Assembly: GCA_958450365.1 (NCBI GenBank)
Contig: CAUEEP010000740.1
Coordinates: forward strand, 3,165,501 to 3,229,500
From: Mesorhabditis belari
Taxonomy: Eukaryota > Nematoda > Chromadorea > Rhabditida > Rhabditidae
Direction: 5' to 3'
Length of the DNA: 64,000 bases
Shown: positions 1 to 11,360 of the stretch, piece by piece
Layout of the letters: each line of letters starts with the position of its first letter
How positions within the stretch are numbered: the first letter of the stretch is position 1
Program-made: the position numbers and the translations under genes
The notes under the pieces: generated by a model
What the model saw: only the letters and a program-made list of their open reading frames with translations
The model's database searches: none
What the model was told of the DNA's origin: nothing

Positions 1-1
1 C

Positions 2-1580
2 TCAGAGTACGAATTTACAACATACTATCAGCTCCTAGAATTTCTCTAGACTATACATCAAAAATAGTTTTACCCGCACTTTTGGATGTACTCTTCCCTG
101 CCGTCGGCCTTTGTCCAAGCGCTTGCGATGAGCAGACAGTTCTCGTAATTTGTTCACATGCTCTGGGTGATTCATTGGGACGTAAGACATAGGCGTACAA
201 AATTTCTAAAAGTAATCTTGTAAAAATAATGGAAATTGTAAGAACTCGAGTCTTCATCACGTGTTCGTGTTCTTGACCATAAAATCCACGGTAGCCTCCG
301 TGTAACACAAAAATTTGTTTGTACTCGACGAAGGGATATCGCTCCAAGTTCAGTGCACGATCAATCCGTCTAAGTTCGTTTGCCCTAAATTAATTTTTAA
401 TGACCTAACTGTTCAAGATAACTTACATCCTAGGGCCGCGGACTTCAGAAAATTCACAATAGAAGATAGGGATCCGTGCTCGTCTGTTTCCAAATATAAC
501 TGGATCATCAGAAAAGAAGATCGACGTCACCAAACTCGTCTCATTAGAATTATGGGCAAACTAAACAAATAATAAAATTATATTAGGAATTTTAAAATAC
601 CTTGATATGACCACCTTCATATTCATAGTTGTATCGACAATCGACAAGGATGTATTTTTGTCTAAAATAAGCAGTTATAAAGTATTTTTAGGCTTATGTT
701 TTGAGATAACTTTTGTTGTAAAGTATATAAGTAGCATGATATTCTTACTCAAATTGGTCTCCCAATTGCTCCAGTTCGCTTACAAGAGTATCCTGTGATA
801 TGTACTTGAACGCCGAAGATTTTGCCTTGCACTCCGAGTCAGGCACAACTGGCAAAGTATATTCCTAAAATGGTGTAAATTTTTCTATACAATAGTCAAA
901 GATACCACTTCACGCTCCTCAACAAGACAATCAAAATTTCCGGCAACTTCTGTATCAAGCTGCCCTGTTGATGCTGAAATGTGCAATCGACGACGCTTAT
1001 CTGGTGTGCAACCGCTAATGACCACGGAATTTGGAGAGTCGGACCACTAAAAAGTACGAGTAATATTTACAACAACAAATCAACATCAGTTTCTTGACAA
1101 AATCCATCTTTGTTTTTTATTTGGCCATCTGGCGTCTCCAAAAAACGTTTCCGACTTTCGTTCAACGCGGACAGAGCGTCTAAATCAAAAACTACTTAAG
1201 AGACGACTACTAATTCGGGAACCTGCATCATCAAATAGAAACACAGTTTGAGGCGAATCGTCGCTAGCATCCTTCTCAAGAATTGGCGCAGAGGAGCAAG
1301 AGCGTAGTTGAGGCACCCGAGTCGCCTAAAAGTTTTCACTTTAGTATGACTAAAACAAAACTACCTGCTTGACCGTCTTGTTTCCGCGTCTCTTAGGGGT
1401 CGTTGTGAACGATTCTTCAAAGATTGACGGAGTGAGCTCTTGATATCCATCGAGCAGTTTGGGAGGTTCTGTCACCGTCAGTCGTGAAACTGGAATCTCA
1501 GCCTTTCGCGTCTGGGTGGGCCGGACTTTGTTGGTTTGGTCCTGAAGAGGTAGACGTAGATGAAGCAGATTCCCTGGCAT
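2..1580 (-). CDS. cdc-25: Cdc25-type dual-specificity phosphatase, 10 exons, 379 aa
   Basis: Cdc25 removes inhibitory phosphates from Cdk1/Cdk2 to start mitosis. Exons (minus order) 1580-1365, 1325-1223, 1179-1085, 1046-906, 864-749, 661-601, 560-427, 369-261, 205-74, 34-2 keep phase throughout. The catalytic rhodanese fold is recognisable: KYILVDCRYNYEYEGGHI, then FYCEFSEVRGPR with the CX5R loop, then a family C-terminus (FVLHGGYRGFY, PMSYVPMNHPEH). The N-terminal third is variable and basic. The start ATG lies directly behind a tandem splice acceptor (TGCAG, TTCAG), suggesting trans-splicing. Unusual: the conserved His before the catalytic Cys is Tyr, and the loop reads EFSEV instead of EFSSE. 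The last 10-codon exon is the weakest; reading through the donor at 74 would give another short tail. Family assignment is firm; which Cdc25 paralogue is not. Confidence 0.88.
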
Positions 1581-2097
1581 CTGAACTGCATAAATAACAA
1601 CCAATGTTGAAATAAAAACAATGCATAAAACTGAAAGCGGTGAAACGTATTTTAGAAAAGTGTTAAAGGGAGTTAAAAGGTATCAACAACTTTGGGGTAC
1701 AAATTTTCATTCGCACTTTGAACTTCTACAAAAATACAGAGTTCTAACTATAAGATGACCTCCAAACAATTTAGCAGCCAACCAGAAAGGTTTTCTTATT
1801 ACAAAGAGTGATTCGTAAAAGGGCTTCCGCCAACTTCCGTAACATCAAAATCGACACAGAAGTCAAGCAAAGGGAGACAAGTGCCACAAATCTCAAAATT
1901 TAAGCCAGCGGACACCAAAAATGAAAGTCAGTTTTCCATTTTCAAAAAAAGAGTTTAAATAAGAAAAATATTTTGTTCCGAAAGCAAAAGCACTTTGATT
2001 TTGGCTGTTTTCACTGATCGATTGAATATTTTTAACCTAATGGCAGCGTTTTCTCTTTCTCCTACTGGCAAAAGCATTTTCCGTTTCATATTTCTCG

Positions 2098-2271
2098 GAG
2101 GTGGCTACTTGCCATAACTTTCTTCTAAATTGGTAAATTTTTATGATTTTTGTGTCATTTTATAGATCTCAACAAGTGTAACAAAATGACACCAAAATCA
2201 TAAAGTTTGGCCAACTTAGAAGAAAGTTATGGTGAGTTGCGCAAAACATTTGGCGCAAAGTAGCCACCCCC
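2098..2271. repeat. Palindromic foldback element (family B)
   Basis: The two halves are near-perfect reverse complements: the left arm reads GGTGGCTACTTGCC then ATAACTTTCTTCTAA, and the right arm returns through AGAAGAAAGTTATGG to GCGCAAAGTAGCCACC. It sits in the 830-bp intergenic region between the divergent Cdc25 and START genes, so it could affect either promoter. A shorter relative with the same termini lies at 15977-16056. Confidence 0.8.
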
Positions 2272-2412
2272 TTTTTCTCTGTAGCTTTAAGACTCCAACC
2301 ATTGACGTCTTTTTGAAGCACCACACTTTAACATTTTCCTTTTCATGTTGTTTTCATTATTAGTATACACCAGGCTTTATTTTTTTTCGTGTTTTTAGTT
2401 CTGGTCGCAGTG

Positions 2413-3800
2413 ATGGCTCTCGTCGCGTCAGAGGAACACGAATACTTCAAGGCGGTTGGAAAGCGGGCGATCGCCGATCTATGGAAGTACCACAATCATC
2501 CGGAGAACTTCCAATCCAGCAAGTTTTCTGAAGGCGAGATCAAGGTCTACACAATGAAAAGTGACAACCCCGACTGTCCCGAGGATATCGCCAAAGCTTC
2601 CATCTCTCTAGAAGTAAGAGTTTTTAGACCTTTTGGGGAATTAAAAACGTGGTCTACTACGCAAGGGAGATTTTCGCTAGTCGTGGTCTTCATCTTTAGT
2701 TACCAATTTCTACCCTAATACCTGTAATAGTAGCCCCATCCCATAATGACGGGATATTGCCGCGTAGTTTAACTTTACACGCTCCGTTCTCCGCGCTGCT
2801 TTATGCTTGGGTGTCAAATGCTAGCCCTTGAAATTTAGTATTTGGTACCAAAAGTAGTTGGGAAAAATTTAGGGAACTGCGAAAAAATTGTTTTGTAAAA
2901 AGAGGTAAGCTGCGCCATCATACGTGGGCTATTATTAAGGTATTACGGTAGTTACCGGTTCTGGTAAAGACAATACATCAGTTATAGTATTCAAAGTGGG
3001 CGTTTAAAGTTTGACTGATTGTTGATTTTCCCATTTCAACGCTGCTCTGAAAAGTTTCTCAAACAGTAATACAAGCCTCCTGACCGTGTAAAACCCTAAT
3101 TGATTGAAGTAAAGTTGATGCTTGCTTATCAAGTGTATACGTTGTCATTTTAGGGCACTACTCTCAACCACGCACTTGCTCTGGTTTTGCCATGGATGCC
3201 TTACAGAACGCAATGGGATGATCTTCTTGCCGTAAGAAAAATAGGTTTTTCCTAGCTTCATTTTTCTTTTAGCGAGTAAAGGTGCTCGATGAGATTTCTC
3301 CTACCATGAAGATCGTTCATCACGTGACTAAAAAGAAGACTCCATTGAGCGCTCGTGACTCTGTAGATGTGGTCTCCATCGACGCTCGAAAAAGCACATC
3401 AACTGTCATCCTTGCTGCTCGCTCAGTTGAAAAGGCCGACGTGCCCGAACTCAAGGATCATGTACGCACTTTTCAACATCTGGGAGGATTTGTGATTCAA
3501 GATTGTGGAGAAGGTAACTAATTACTGAATGAATGGTTTCTTTAGCTGAGTAAACTAGTTGAGATGTGCATAACCCCATGTAATTTTTCTACTTTAGGAA
3601 AAATCGACTTCGAGTTGTACTTCCACGGCGATTTGAAAGTCAGCGGAGGGATCCCTTTTGTGAAAAGCATTATTGAGACGATCAAGCCCAAATTTATGGT
3701 GGATATGGCCAAGAACTTGCGCAAGGCTATTCGTGGCGTACCCGTTCTCCCAAGCGACATGCAGGATACATTAATCTGCACAACGGACCTCACTGCATAG
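2413..3800 (+). CDS. START-domain lipid-transfer protein, 4 exons, 240 aa
   Basis: Exons 2413-2613, 3154-3231, 3273-3513, 3598-3800 join in phase. The protein is almost entirely a START (StAR-related lipid transfer) domain: the strand VKVLDEISPTMKIVHHV, the segment SARDSVDVVSIDARK, the diagnostic ILAARSVE, then GGFVIQDCGEGK and a C-terminal amphipathic helix ending VDMAKNLRKAIRG. START domains bind a single lipid in a hydrophobic tunnel. No membrane anchor or additional domain is visible, so it resembles stand-alone soluble START proteins. The ATG at 2413 is 15 bp behind a strong TTTTTAG acceptor, consistent with trans-splicing; translation from a GTG at 2389 is not needed. A polyadenylation signal AATAAA lies at 3880-3885. 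Confidence 0.85.
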
Positions 3801-3879
3801 TCTGTGATTTATCAATTTTACCGTGTTTGCATTTTGACATTTTGCGGTTTTGAATTATAAGCCTTGTATATTTATGGTG

Positions 3880-3885
3880 AATAAA
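3880..3885 (+). terminator. Polyadenylation signal of the START gene
   Basis: AATAAA 80 bp behind the stop codon of the START-domain gene. Confidence 0.7.
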
Positions 3886-4517
3886 TGGAATGATTCTTAA
3901 CAAGACTTAATGTGCAAAAGAATATCAAACTGCTTCTCATTTTTTTTCTTACCTATTCGGGGATTGGTCGTATTTAGCGATTACGTGTACAAGTTAAATC
4001 AGCCAAATTGGTCGAGCCAAACCCCCCCCCCCGCCCTAAACGCCCATAGCACCGTGGACTTTTGTGTGATTCAATTCATCTTGTCTGAATAATGTGCAGG
4101 TAGATTTTTGGGGGTACCCAAATCAGCACCACCCATTTGGGAAATATTCACTGGGAATTGGTAGTCGTGGGCAGTTGGTTTTTTAAAATTGTATTCCATA
4201 TGCTTCTTTTGCAATCCCTCTTTTTGATCATGTGTGAGACGTAAGGAGTGGTGTCAATAGGCGAGCACTCAGTGTGGAAGGTAATGATTGATCTATACGT
4301 TGCATATACTCTGATTTTAGCACAAGGCTCTGAAGGGTTGCTTCAATTACCGCACAGTGCGAAATCGGTATATTTTAACAAATTTTCTCCTGGATTGATC
4401 TCTAATGTTTAGATTATTGTTTCCAATTGCTGCAATTTCTATGGGATTCAACAGATAAGTAAATCTTTTTGTTAATAAATAACTTTTCTCATAACCACCA
4501 CTTAACCAAATCGACAG
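3886..4517. other. Intergenic, no supportable gene
   Basis: I see no exon-like segment here. There is a run of 12 C residues near 4022-4033, a composition oddity also seen at 6602-6616. Confidence 0.6.
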
Positions 4518-5714
4518 CACAACTACGCGATGCACCTCAGACGAGAATCTCCACACAACCGTCGTCGCTCAATCCGTCAAGATGTCAACGACGTAAGTGA
4601 ATCAGTGAGTGGACAAATTATTAACTCAATTTTTGTCGACAATTATTGTCTAATTCACTTCATTTTTAAAGTTTTTGTTTAGGTTGAACACAACTGGAAA
4701 AATGTGTGGCGCTACTCGAAAGGGGTTTTGCTGAAAAATTTAGCCCCAGCGCTTTTGAATAAGGTAATTCTTGTTTAAATTTGGCTAACTGCCTTAGAAT
4801 GTCTCTACGGCACATTGCAACTCGGAAGAAGATCCCCGTACCGCACTTCTCACTCAATCACTTGCAGATGTGCAGATGCCGGTGGGAAATGACTCCGAAG
4901 TGAGTGGGTAAACAATTAACTTAATTTTTGTCAGTGGTGGTATAAGCATGGTAGTATAAATACCTAAATTAAACTAACATTAGAACTCGTATTTGAATAT
5001 AAACATAACCTATCGAGAATTCGAGAAAAAGTTTTTCAATCATTTTAGGTCATTTTTATTTTCAAGTTCGCTTTGCGTGCTTGCCTCCTCTTCGCAACGC
5101 GGTCCATCCTAAAAATTTTAAAAAATACAACAGAAAAGAATAAAATAACAAATAAAGATACCTTCAAAAAATAGAAAACCATAATACGCCTGGACAGTTC
5201 CTCACCATCAAAATTTCGTGTCTTCAAATACCAAACAAACAACCTATAATTTTGACATCAAATTCGGATTCAGCGTGTTTACTAGCCCTAAAATGTGACT
5301 AAAAAGAAAGAAAAGTGAAAAGAAATTTTGAGTTTTTTTTAATTCACAGGGGGGACCACATGGAATTAGCCAACTTCAAATTGTAATAAATTTTATTTCG
5401 ATAGACCAATTTTCGTTTTTTTTTCTGTTTTGAGATCAGTAAAAATTCAAAAGCATTTGCTAGCAGCCGGATTTTTGACTTGTAAGAAAACGTATTTTCG
5501 CCTTATACCGTGATCGATGTGGAATGTTCGCGAGAAAAAGAAATCGTTGAGGCAACAAAAAAAAGGTAGATATATTCGGTTTATATTCTGTAGCTGTGAA
5601 TCTTAAGACTGGCACATGTTTGACTTTACTGTTACCTTATAGATTCCGAAAGATGACGACGATGATGCCGAGTATGTGTGCCTCGCCGACATGAAAGATG
5701 ACGATGAAAGATGA
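4518..5714 (+). CDS. Uncharacterised small multi-exon gene, model incomplete
   Basis: Not recognised. Segments 4518-4592, 4683-4763 and 4798-4899 are each bounded by good splice sites and are all in phase 0 with each other; they encode a basic then acidic polypeptide including NWKNVWRYSKGVLLKNLAPA. A plausible last exon at 5643-5714, again phase 0, gives a very acidic tail ending DMKDDDER. The region between 4899 and 5643 is unresolved; a possible exon at about 5490-5565 has the wrong phase. Two minus-strand segments, 5240-5162 and 5107-5047, flank a perfect short intron and could belong to an antisense gene instead, so the assignment of this stretch is open. Confidence 0.35.
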
Positions 5715-5833
5715 AAGAAAATAAAGGAACTATAAAGGAACTATAAAGGAACTATAAAGGAACTAAATAGGAACTATATAGGAACTATAAAGGAACTAGA
5801 AAGGAACTATAAAGGAACTATAAAGGAAATAGA
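5712..5833. repeat. 11-bp minisatellite, unit GGAACTATAAA
   Basis: About ten tandem copies of an 11-bp unit with a few substitutions, starting just past the stop codon of the preceding gene. The unit resembles those at 39752-39954 and 49284-49389. Confidence 0.9.
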
Positions 5834-7332
5834 AAATAGATTGAGCTATATATTGCTTGGATAAAGATTAAGACTGCATTATGTTGTTTTTATTGTTAAA
5901 ATTGATTTGCGAAAGATTAGGCAAACATTCGCTTTTCGTAACTAATATATCTTCAACGGCAAAACTTATGGGATATCACAATGCATTGTGGGGTTGATAA
6001 GCGGATCATTGTTCAAACCTTCTCCATTTGCATCCATATAAAGTTCACTGGTGGAGAGTTTGTCTTTTAACAACAAAAAGATAGAACACTTTTTTTTATA
6101 GTATTCCTGATCCGAAGTATGAGACTTTATTATTGGTATTCATTTATTTTGAACTTGCACACACAATGATTTGCTTACTTAAACTGACTACTTGTTTATT
6201 GCCTCACTAATTTGAATGAATCTTAATAAAACCAGTGTTTATCGATGAAATTTATTGTTCCGATTTTCTCATTTTATCCTAATAAATACCACACCACATC
6301 AAAGATTTTTCACTTCTCAAACAACAAAAAGAAAAATCTCCATTTCCTAATCGCATCTAATCATTTCGTCACAATGCACTTTTCCAAATGAATCACTAAA
6401 ATTTGAGACAAAAGCGACATCCCCAATAAATCGCCTCCTTTCCTCCCCATTCACTGACCGGAAGTCTATTTTAGGGTTTATCAAATTTTTGAGAGAGCTA
6501 TATTTTGATTTGATTTTCGAATGTGAAAAGTGATCCCTTTCTCCAAACATATACACCCAAACCCCGACGTGTTTTCATGACAAAATTTCCCACCGGTACA
6601 TCCCCCCCCCCCCCCAAAAAGAGGCAGACAGATGGGCAGATCCCCCCATTCATGCATTTGTTTTCTTTTGTGTCTTGCCCACAAAAATTCGATACTGCCA
6701 CCAATTCAGTCAATTAATTGCCTTGTCGACTATTGTATATGAAAAGAGGAGGTTTGGAGGGGAATTGGCTGATTGGGGTGACCCGTTCCCTCTTCCATAT
6801 CTATCTTACCCTCAAATGACCGCTCACCCTTTCCACGTACTAGCTGAACTTTGATCATCTCACAACTATTTCTGTGCCTTTTTCTTACGTAAGTCCTTTC
6901 TTCTGTCTGACTGTCTGTGAACATGTCTGATCTTTGTTATTCGAAGAATTTAGTATCCGCAAACTTGCCATTTCCCTGGCCATCTGCTACCATCACCTCG
7001 GGCTTTTTTCCAACCGATAATTTCATTACAATTTTTTCAAATCCTTTAATTTGACCACTCAATGATCAATCACTTTCATTTGTTTGTTCATACTTTTTAG
7101 CTCAGCTTCTTCTTCTTCAATATTTCAACTTTTTTCTGAATAAACCCCAGGAATACCCCAATTTCTCAACTTTTTCTCGTGTCATCGCTTTGTTTATATA
7201 TTTTTCACGTGTCTCATGTTTTTGTATAATTTTTGAAAGGTTTAGAGACAAGAGGAGGTCAAGCTGATAACAAAAAAAAAGAAAGATATAATTAGGAAAG
7301 GATAAATGAAATTGTAGTTGGACTGGAAAAAA
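5834..7332. other. Intergenic and upstream region of the sugar transporter
   Basis: No gene supported. It holds a C15 homopolymer at about 6602-6616 and AT-rich low-complexity sequence. Several short open frames here on both strands overlap each other and lack splice context. Confidence 0.6.
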
Positions 7333-10300
7333 ATGGAAACAGTAAGTTGCACTGAGAAATTCATATGAAATACAATATTTAAAGGATCTCGTTCAGCCAC
7401 TCAACGAGGATTTAACTGATGGGAATGACTGGGAAAAGAGGTGAGAAAAGAAATGAAAACTGGTAGATTTGTTCGAAATTCTAGACCAAATACAGTAAGA
7501 TTTCACTCGTTGAGCATTCAAATCTAAAGCTGATCATTTAACGACTAAAATCTCATTGCCAGTTTGATCATAAAATGATCTCTCTTTTCTCATTGATCTG
7601 ATCTCTTTCCATTTCCAGATCACTCCCTCCTCGCTTGGGAATCGGCTCACGAATTCGTCTCTTTTTGTTGATGTCAATTCTCACATCAATCGCCAATTTC
7701 CCTTCCGGTACGAAGATTAGAAAAAATGATAGAAATCTTTTCAGCATTCAAATCTCTTTTCAGCATTTACACACACTTCAATCAACACGGCAGTACATGA
7801 AGTGAATGAATATCTTAATCGGTCATACGCACAAAGAGAGATCATTCTTGAGAATCATCATGTGAGTTGAATACTGTAGAATCATACGGCAGAACACTCT
7901 ACCGTATACTCTAAAGTATTGTAGCTATAGCAGTTAATAGCAATACAGTATTGTAAAGTATTGTAGCTATTGTAGCAACAGTAAAGTATTATAGCTATAT
8001 CAATACAATATCAGATTAACATTATTGTAGTTGTAAAGCCACATTTGAGATTTCGATCATTCGCTCAACAATCAATTGTGTCTGGTATTTGGGACAAGTC
8101 GGTGGAGCGCTTGCGAGTCCTTTCATTTGTGATAAATATGGGAGAAAAGGTAGGAGAAACAGAGCTGATGAAAATCTTGATCATATTTCAGTGGCTTTCA
8201 TCCTCTCCTCATCTTTCGTCACTCTCGGAGCGCTTCTTCAATTCTTAGCCGTTTTCTCGTCATTTCCCGAGGTAATTTTAACTTATATAAAGTAAAAGAT
8301 TGTAACTTGTAAGCTTAAAATCATTCTCATTTAAACATCGTTTACCCAACAACACTTTCCAATCGATTTTTTCCAATCCAATCGATCCAATCGATTCCAA
8401 TTTTCCAGACTTCCGATTGCAGACTCCAGAACAAATTCCAGATTTTCTTCATCGGTCGAGTCCTGGCCGCTGTTTCATCACCTTTAATGGATGCTGCTCT
8501 AATCGTTTATTTGCAAGTTATCAAATTTTCTTAGATTTATAATTGACTTTCGTTAAGGAATGTGCTCCAGATCGTGTCCGTGGCAGTATGTCCTCTCTTT
8601 TCTCAACTGGATATGCGGTCACTTGTCTTCTTGGAATGGCTCTCGGACAAGATGCGCTACTTGGGTAAAAAACAAAAAAGGAAATCCACAATCTCAATCA
8701 TACAAATTTTTACAGAAAATCGATGAAACTTCTTTTATTCGTTCCCTTGATTACTGGTTTTCTTTCTACTCTCTACCTCCTTACAATACCCGATACACCA
8801 AAATATTTGGCCATCAAGAAGTGAGGAAACAGTAAATGTGAAATTAGAGATTGAACGTGATAATGTTTTCTTAAAAAGTGTTCTTTTTGTAAAATTTGTA
8901 AAATGTAAAACTTTTTGTAAAATTAACAAATTCTAGCGTAATGAAAATCTCTCGAATCAATAGAATTAAAATATTTCAATATAATTGAATCCATAATGAA
9001 ATCAGACAAAGATTTGTGGCAAGATTACTGATTTACTGATTTGTGGCAAGATTACTAGAGTTGTTACAAGTTAAAGCTTTTTATAAAGCATTTCAAAGTA
9101 TACTCTAACATAAAATTCTCTTTAGAAACAATGAAAAAGCAGCTAAAAGATCAATAGCGTATTTCTTGGGAAACTCTGTCGATCATCGAATTGAGAAAGA
9201 GCTTCTTGAAGAAGAAATTACCGATAATGACCTCAAAAAGGGGAATATTTCGGTGAGGAGATAAGCCTAAAAGCTAAAGATGAAGATAAACTTTGCAGGC
9301 TTTATGGTCTTGCGGTGCCCTCGGCCGATCCCTTCTCCTTTCGCTAGCCGCTCTCGTTTTCACTCTCCCATTTTTCCCGATCCTTCAAAGCTCGACGTAC
9401 ATTTTCTCGAGTATCGGCATTGAAAAGTGAGTGGAAATTGAAAAATAAACCTATCATCGAGTCATTCAGAGAAATCTCGCAAACATCGTCAACAGTTTTA
9501 ATGATTCTCTTCACAATCGCTTGCTTCATCTCAACTTCAATCATTGATCGTTTCCCCCGACGATCTTTCCTTCTCACATGTGGTAAATTTTGAAATGAAA
9601 TCAAGCCAGTCTAAAATGAAATCAAGCCAGTCTCAAGAATTCATTTCAGGTGCGATCTCAATGTTTTTATTGCTTTTCTTCCCGATCTCCGATCTTTTCT
9701 TTACCAGTCGATATCCAATCATTTTCTTTGCTGGAATTTATATTTTTATTTATGGGTATGGAGTTTTTTCAAAAAAGTTCATAGTCTTTTTATAGTGTCG
9801 GTGTTGGTGGAGTTGCGTGGACAGTTGGACCAGAGCTGGTTCCCATAAATTACAGGTAGATCAAATGATGGCTTTTACTGTTGTTTCGATCAGACAATAC
9901 AGTCGACTCTATCTATAACGGAACTCTATATAGTGGCAAACTCTATATAGCTCGGGGTTTGACCCGCTTTAACCTTATCATCGAGGATGATTTTGTTTCG
10001 GAATAACCGAGTACACAAAAGGTTAAACGAGTTTCCCTAAAACGCTCACAACATAACAAGAATACGCAACATCTAGCATAAGGTTAACGCTTGTGATACG
10101 AGCACACAACGGATTGATGATTCGTCGATGACAAAACAAAACAAATTCTTTCTATAATGTTAGACCAGCTATCTAAATAGGATTTTAAACCTTAAGGGTA
10201 GCGTAAAGTAAATTGGATTTATAATTTTACGGTTTTTTTAGTACAGAATTAAAATGCAACGATAAAAGACAAAAATAGGATGCGCATGAATCGAAACATC

Positions 10301-10943
10301 AAAACAAATCGAATCAAAGAACGAAGGCAAAAAGCCCAAACAAAAAAAAGGGCGAGAAGCTACCCCCAAAATTCTATCGAAAGAAAAAAGAAAACAATTT
10401 GGGGAAGAGAATAAGGCGAAAATCCGACGCAAGTTAAATGCAAATAGGAACGCAAATAGGAAGGAAACGGACGCGATCATATAACGGAATGAAATTTTGG
10501 TCCCGGCCGACGCTAAGCTATATATAACGGAAAAATTTTTGGTCCCTTCCATTCCGTTATAGAGAGAGTCGACTGTAGTATCTAGACTTGGCTTTTGATC
10601 TGACTGTGCCTTCCCTGACTTGGCTTTTGATCTGACTGTGCCTTCCCTGACTTGACTTAAGCTTTAAGATTCGAAAAGTTCTTGAATTCAATTCAAATCT
10701 CGTTTCAGATCGGCTCTTTTCTGTGTCTGTTACGCTCTCCACAGTTCCCTCGTCGTATGCACAAATTTCATCGTAATTCCTTTGTTTGACGTGAGTTTAA
10801 CAAGAGTTGAAGTTCTCTAAACACTTTGTCTACAGTGGTTGGGTCTGATGGCGATCCCTTTGCTGTACATTCCAATTCTCGGTGTTGCCTGGATTCTTCT
10901 CTTCTTTAAACTGCCGGAAACGAATGTTTATCATGGGAAATAA
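7333..10943 (+). CDS. MFS sugar-transporter-like protein (SLC2 type), 16 exons, 491 aa
   Basis: A major facilitator family protein with about 12 membrane segments, likely a hexose or related solute carrier. Exons 7333-7341, 7385-7440, 7619-7707, 7764-7861, 8050-8149, 8192-8271, 8409-8516, 8558-8664, 8716-8820, 9126-9252, 9299-9426, 9470-9582, 9650-9755, 9796-9855, 10709-10790, 10836-10943 stay in frame. Family signatures: GGALASPFICDKYGRK (the G-x-x-x-D-R/K-x-G-R-R loop), ECAPDRVRGSMSSLFSTG (the PE-x-x-R-G type loop after TM4), PDTPKYLAIK before the central loop, a second IDRFPRRS loop, VAWTVGPELVPINYRS (the G-P-x-P-W/E region of TM10 and its loop), and PETNVYHGK at the end, matching the PETKG motif. 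The first exon has only 3 codons. The 852-bp intron before exon 15 is enlarged by a transposon. Substrate cannot be inferred. Confidence 0.88.
9900..10575. mobile_element. Non-autonomous pogo/Tigger-like element in an intron
   Basis: Inverted termini CAGTCGACTCTATCTATAAC and its reverse complement at 10551-10575 are flanked by TA on both sides (9898-9899, 10576-10577), as in the Tc1-mariner/pogo superfamily. The CAGTCGACTCT terminus resembles pogo-type ends. There is no transposase; the 104-codon minus-strand frame inside has no family features. It lies within the intron 9856-10708 of the transporter gene. Confidence 0.8.
10585..10650. repeat. Two tandem copies of a 32-bp unit
   Basis: The unit starting GACTTGGCTTTTGATCTGAC is repeated exactly, then decays. 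It lies directly next to the pogo-like element in the same intron. Confidence 0.85.
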
Positions 10944-11360
10944 ACCGTTTGTACAAAATTGAGTAAATAACAATTTGTGAAAGGTGTCATTGCTTGATTG
11001 ATTGAAAAATTGGTTTGTTTAACTTTTAAACAACAGAATTTCTCTCAATTCTTTATTGTACAAGTAAAATGAGCTGATTAAAAACGAAAATTTTCTTTTC
11101 AATTCTTTCTTTTCCTTTTCTTCCTTGTCCTTTTCAATTCTTCTTGATTTTTTTTGATTTTTTTTGATTGATTGGTCGTTTGAAAAATCGAAATATCGTG
11201 TAAAAAGAAAAAATGAGGAAAACAAGGGAAAACATAAAGAAAACAAAAATAATATCGATATTGTTGTGGACGAGTGAGGACATTAAGGTTGATGGCAGAT
11301 TTAAATGCTCGTCAAGATTCTGTAAACGAGAAATTTATAATCAAATCAAACACGATTTTC

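Noticed and set aside
5712..5833. Possible CRISPR-like array
   Set aside because: Unit is 11 bp without spacers; this is a eukaryotic minisatellite.
10238..10552. 104-codon minus-strand ORF in the pogo-like element
   Set aside because: Low-complexity hydrophobic sequence with no DDE or DNA-binding features of a transposase.
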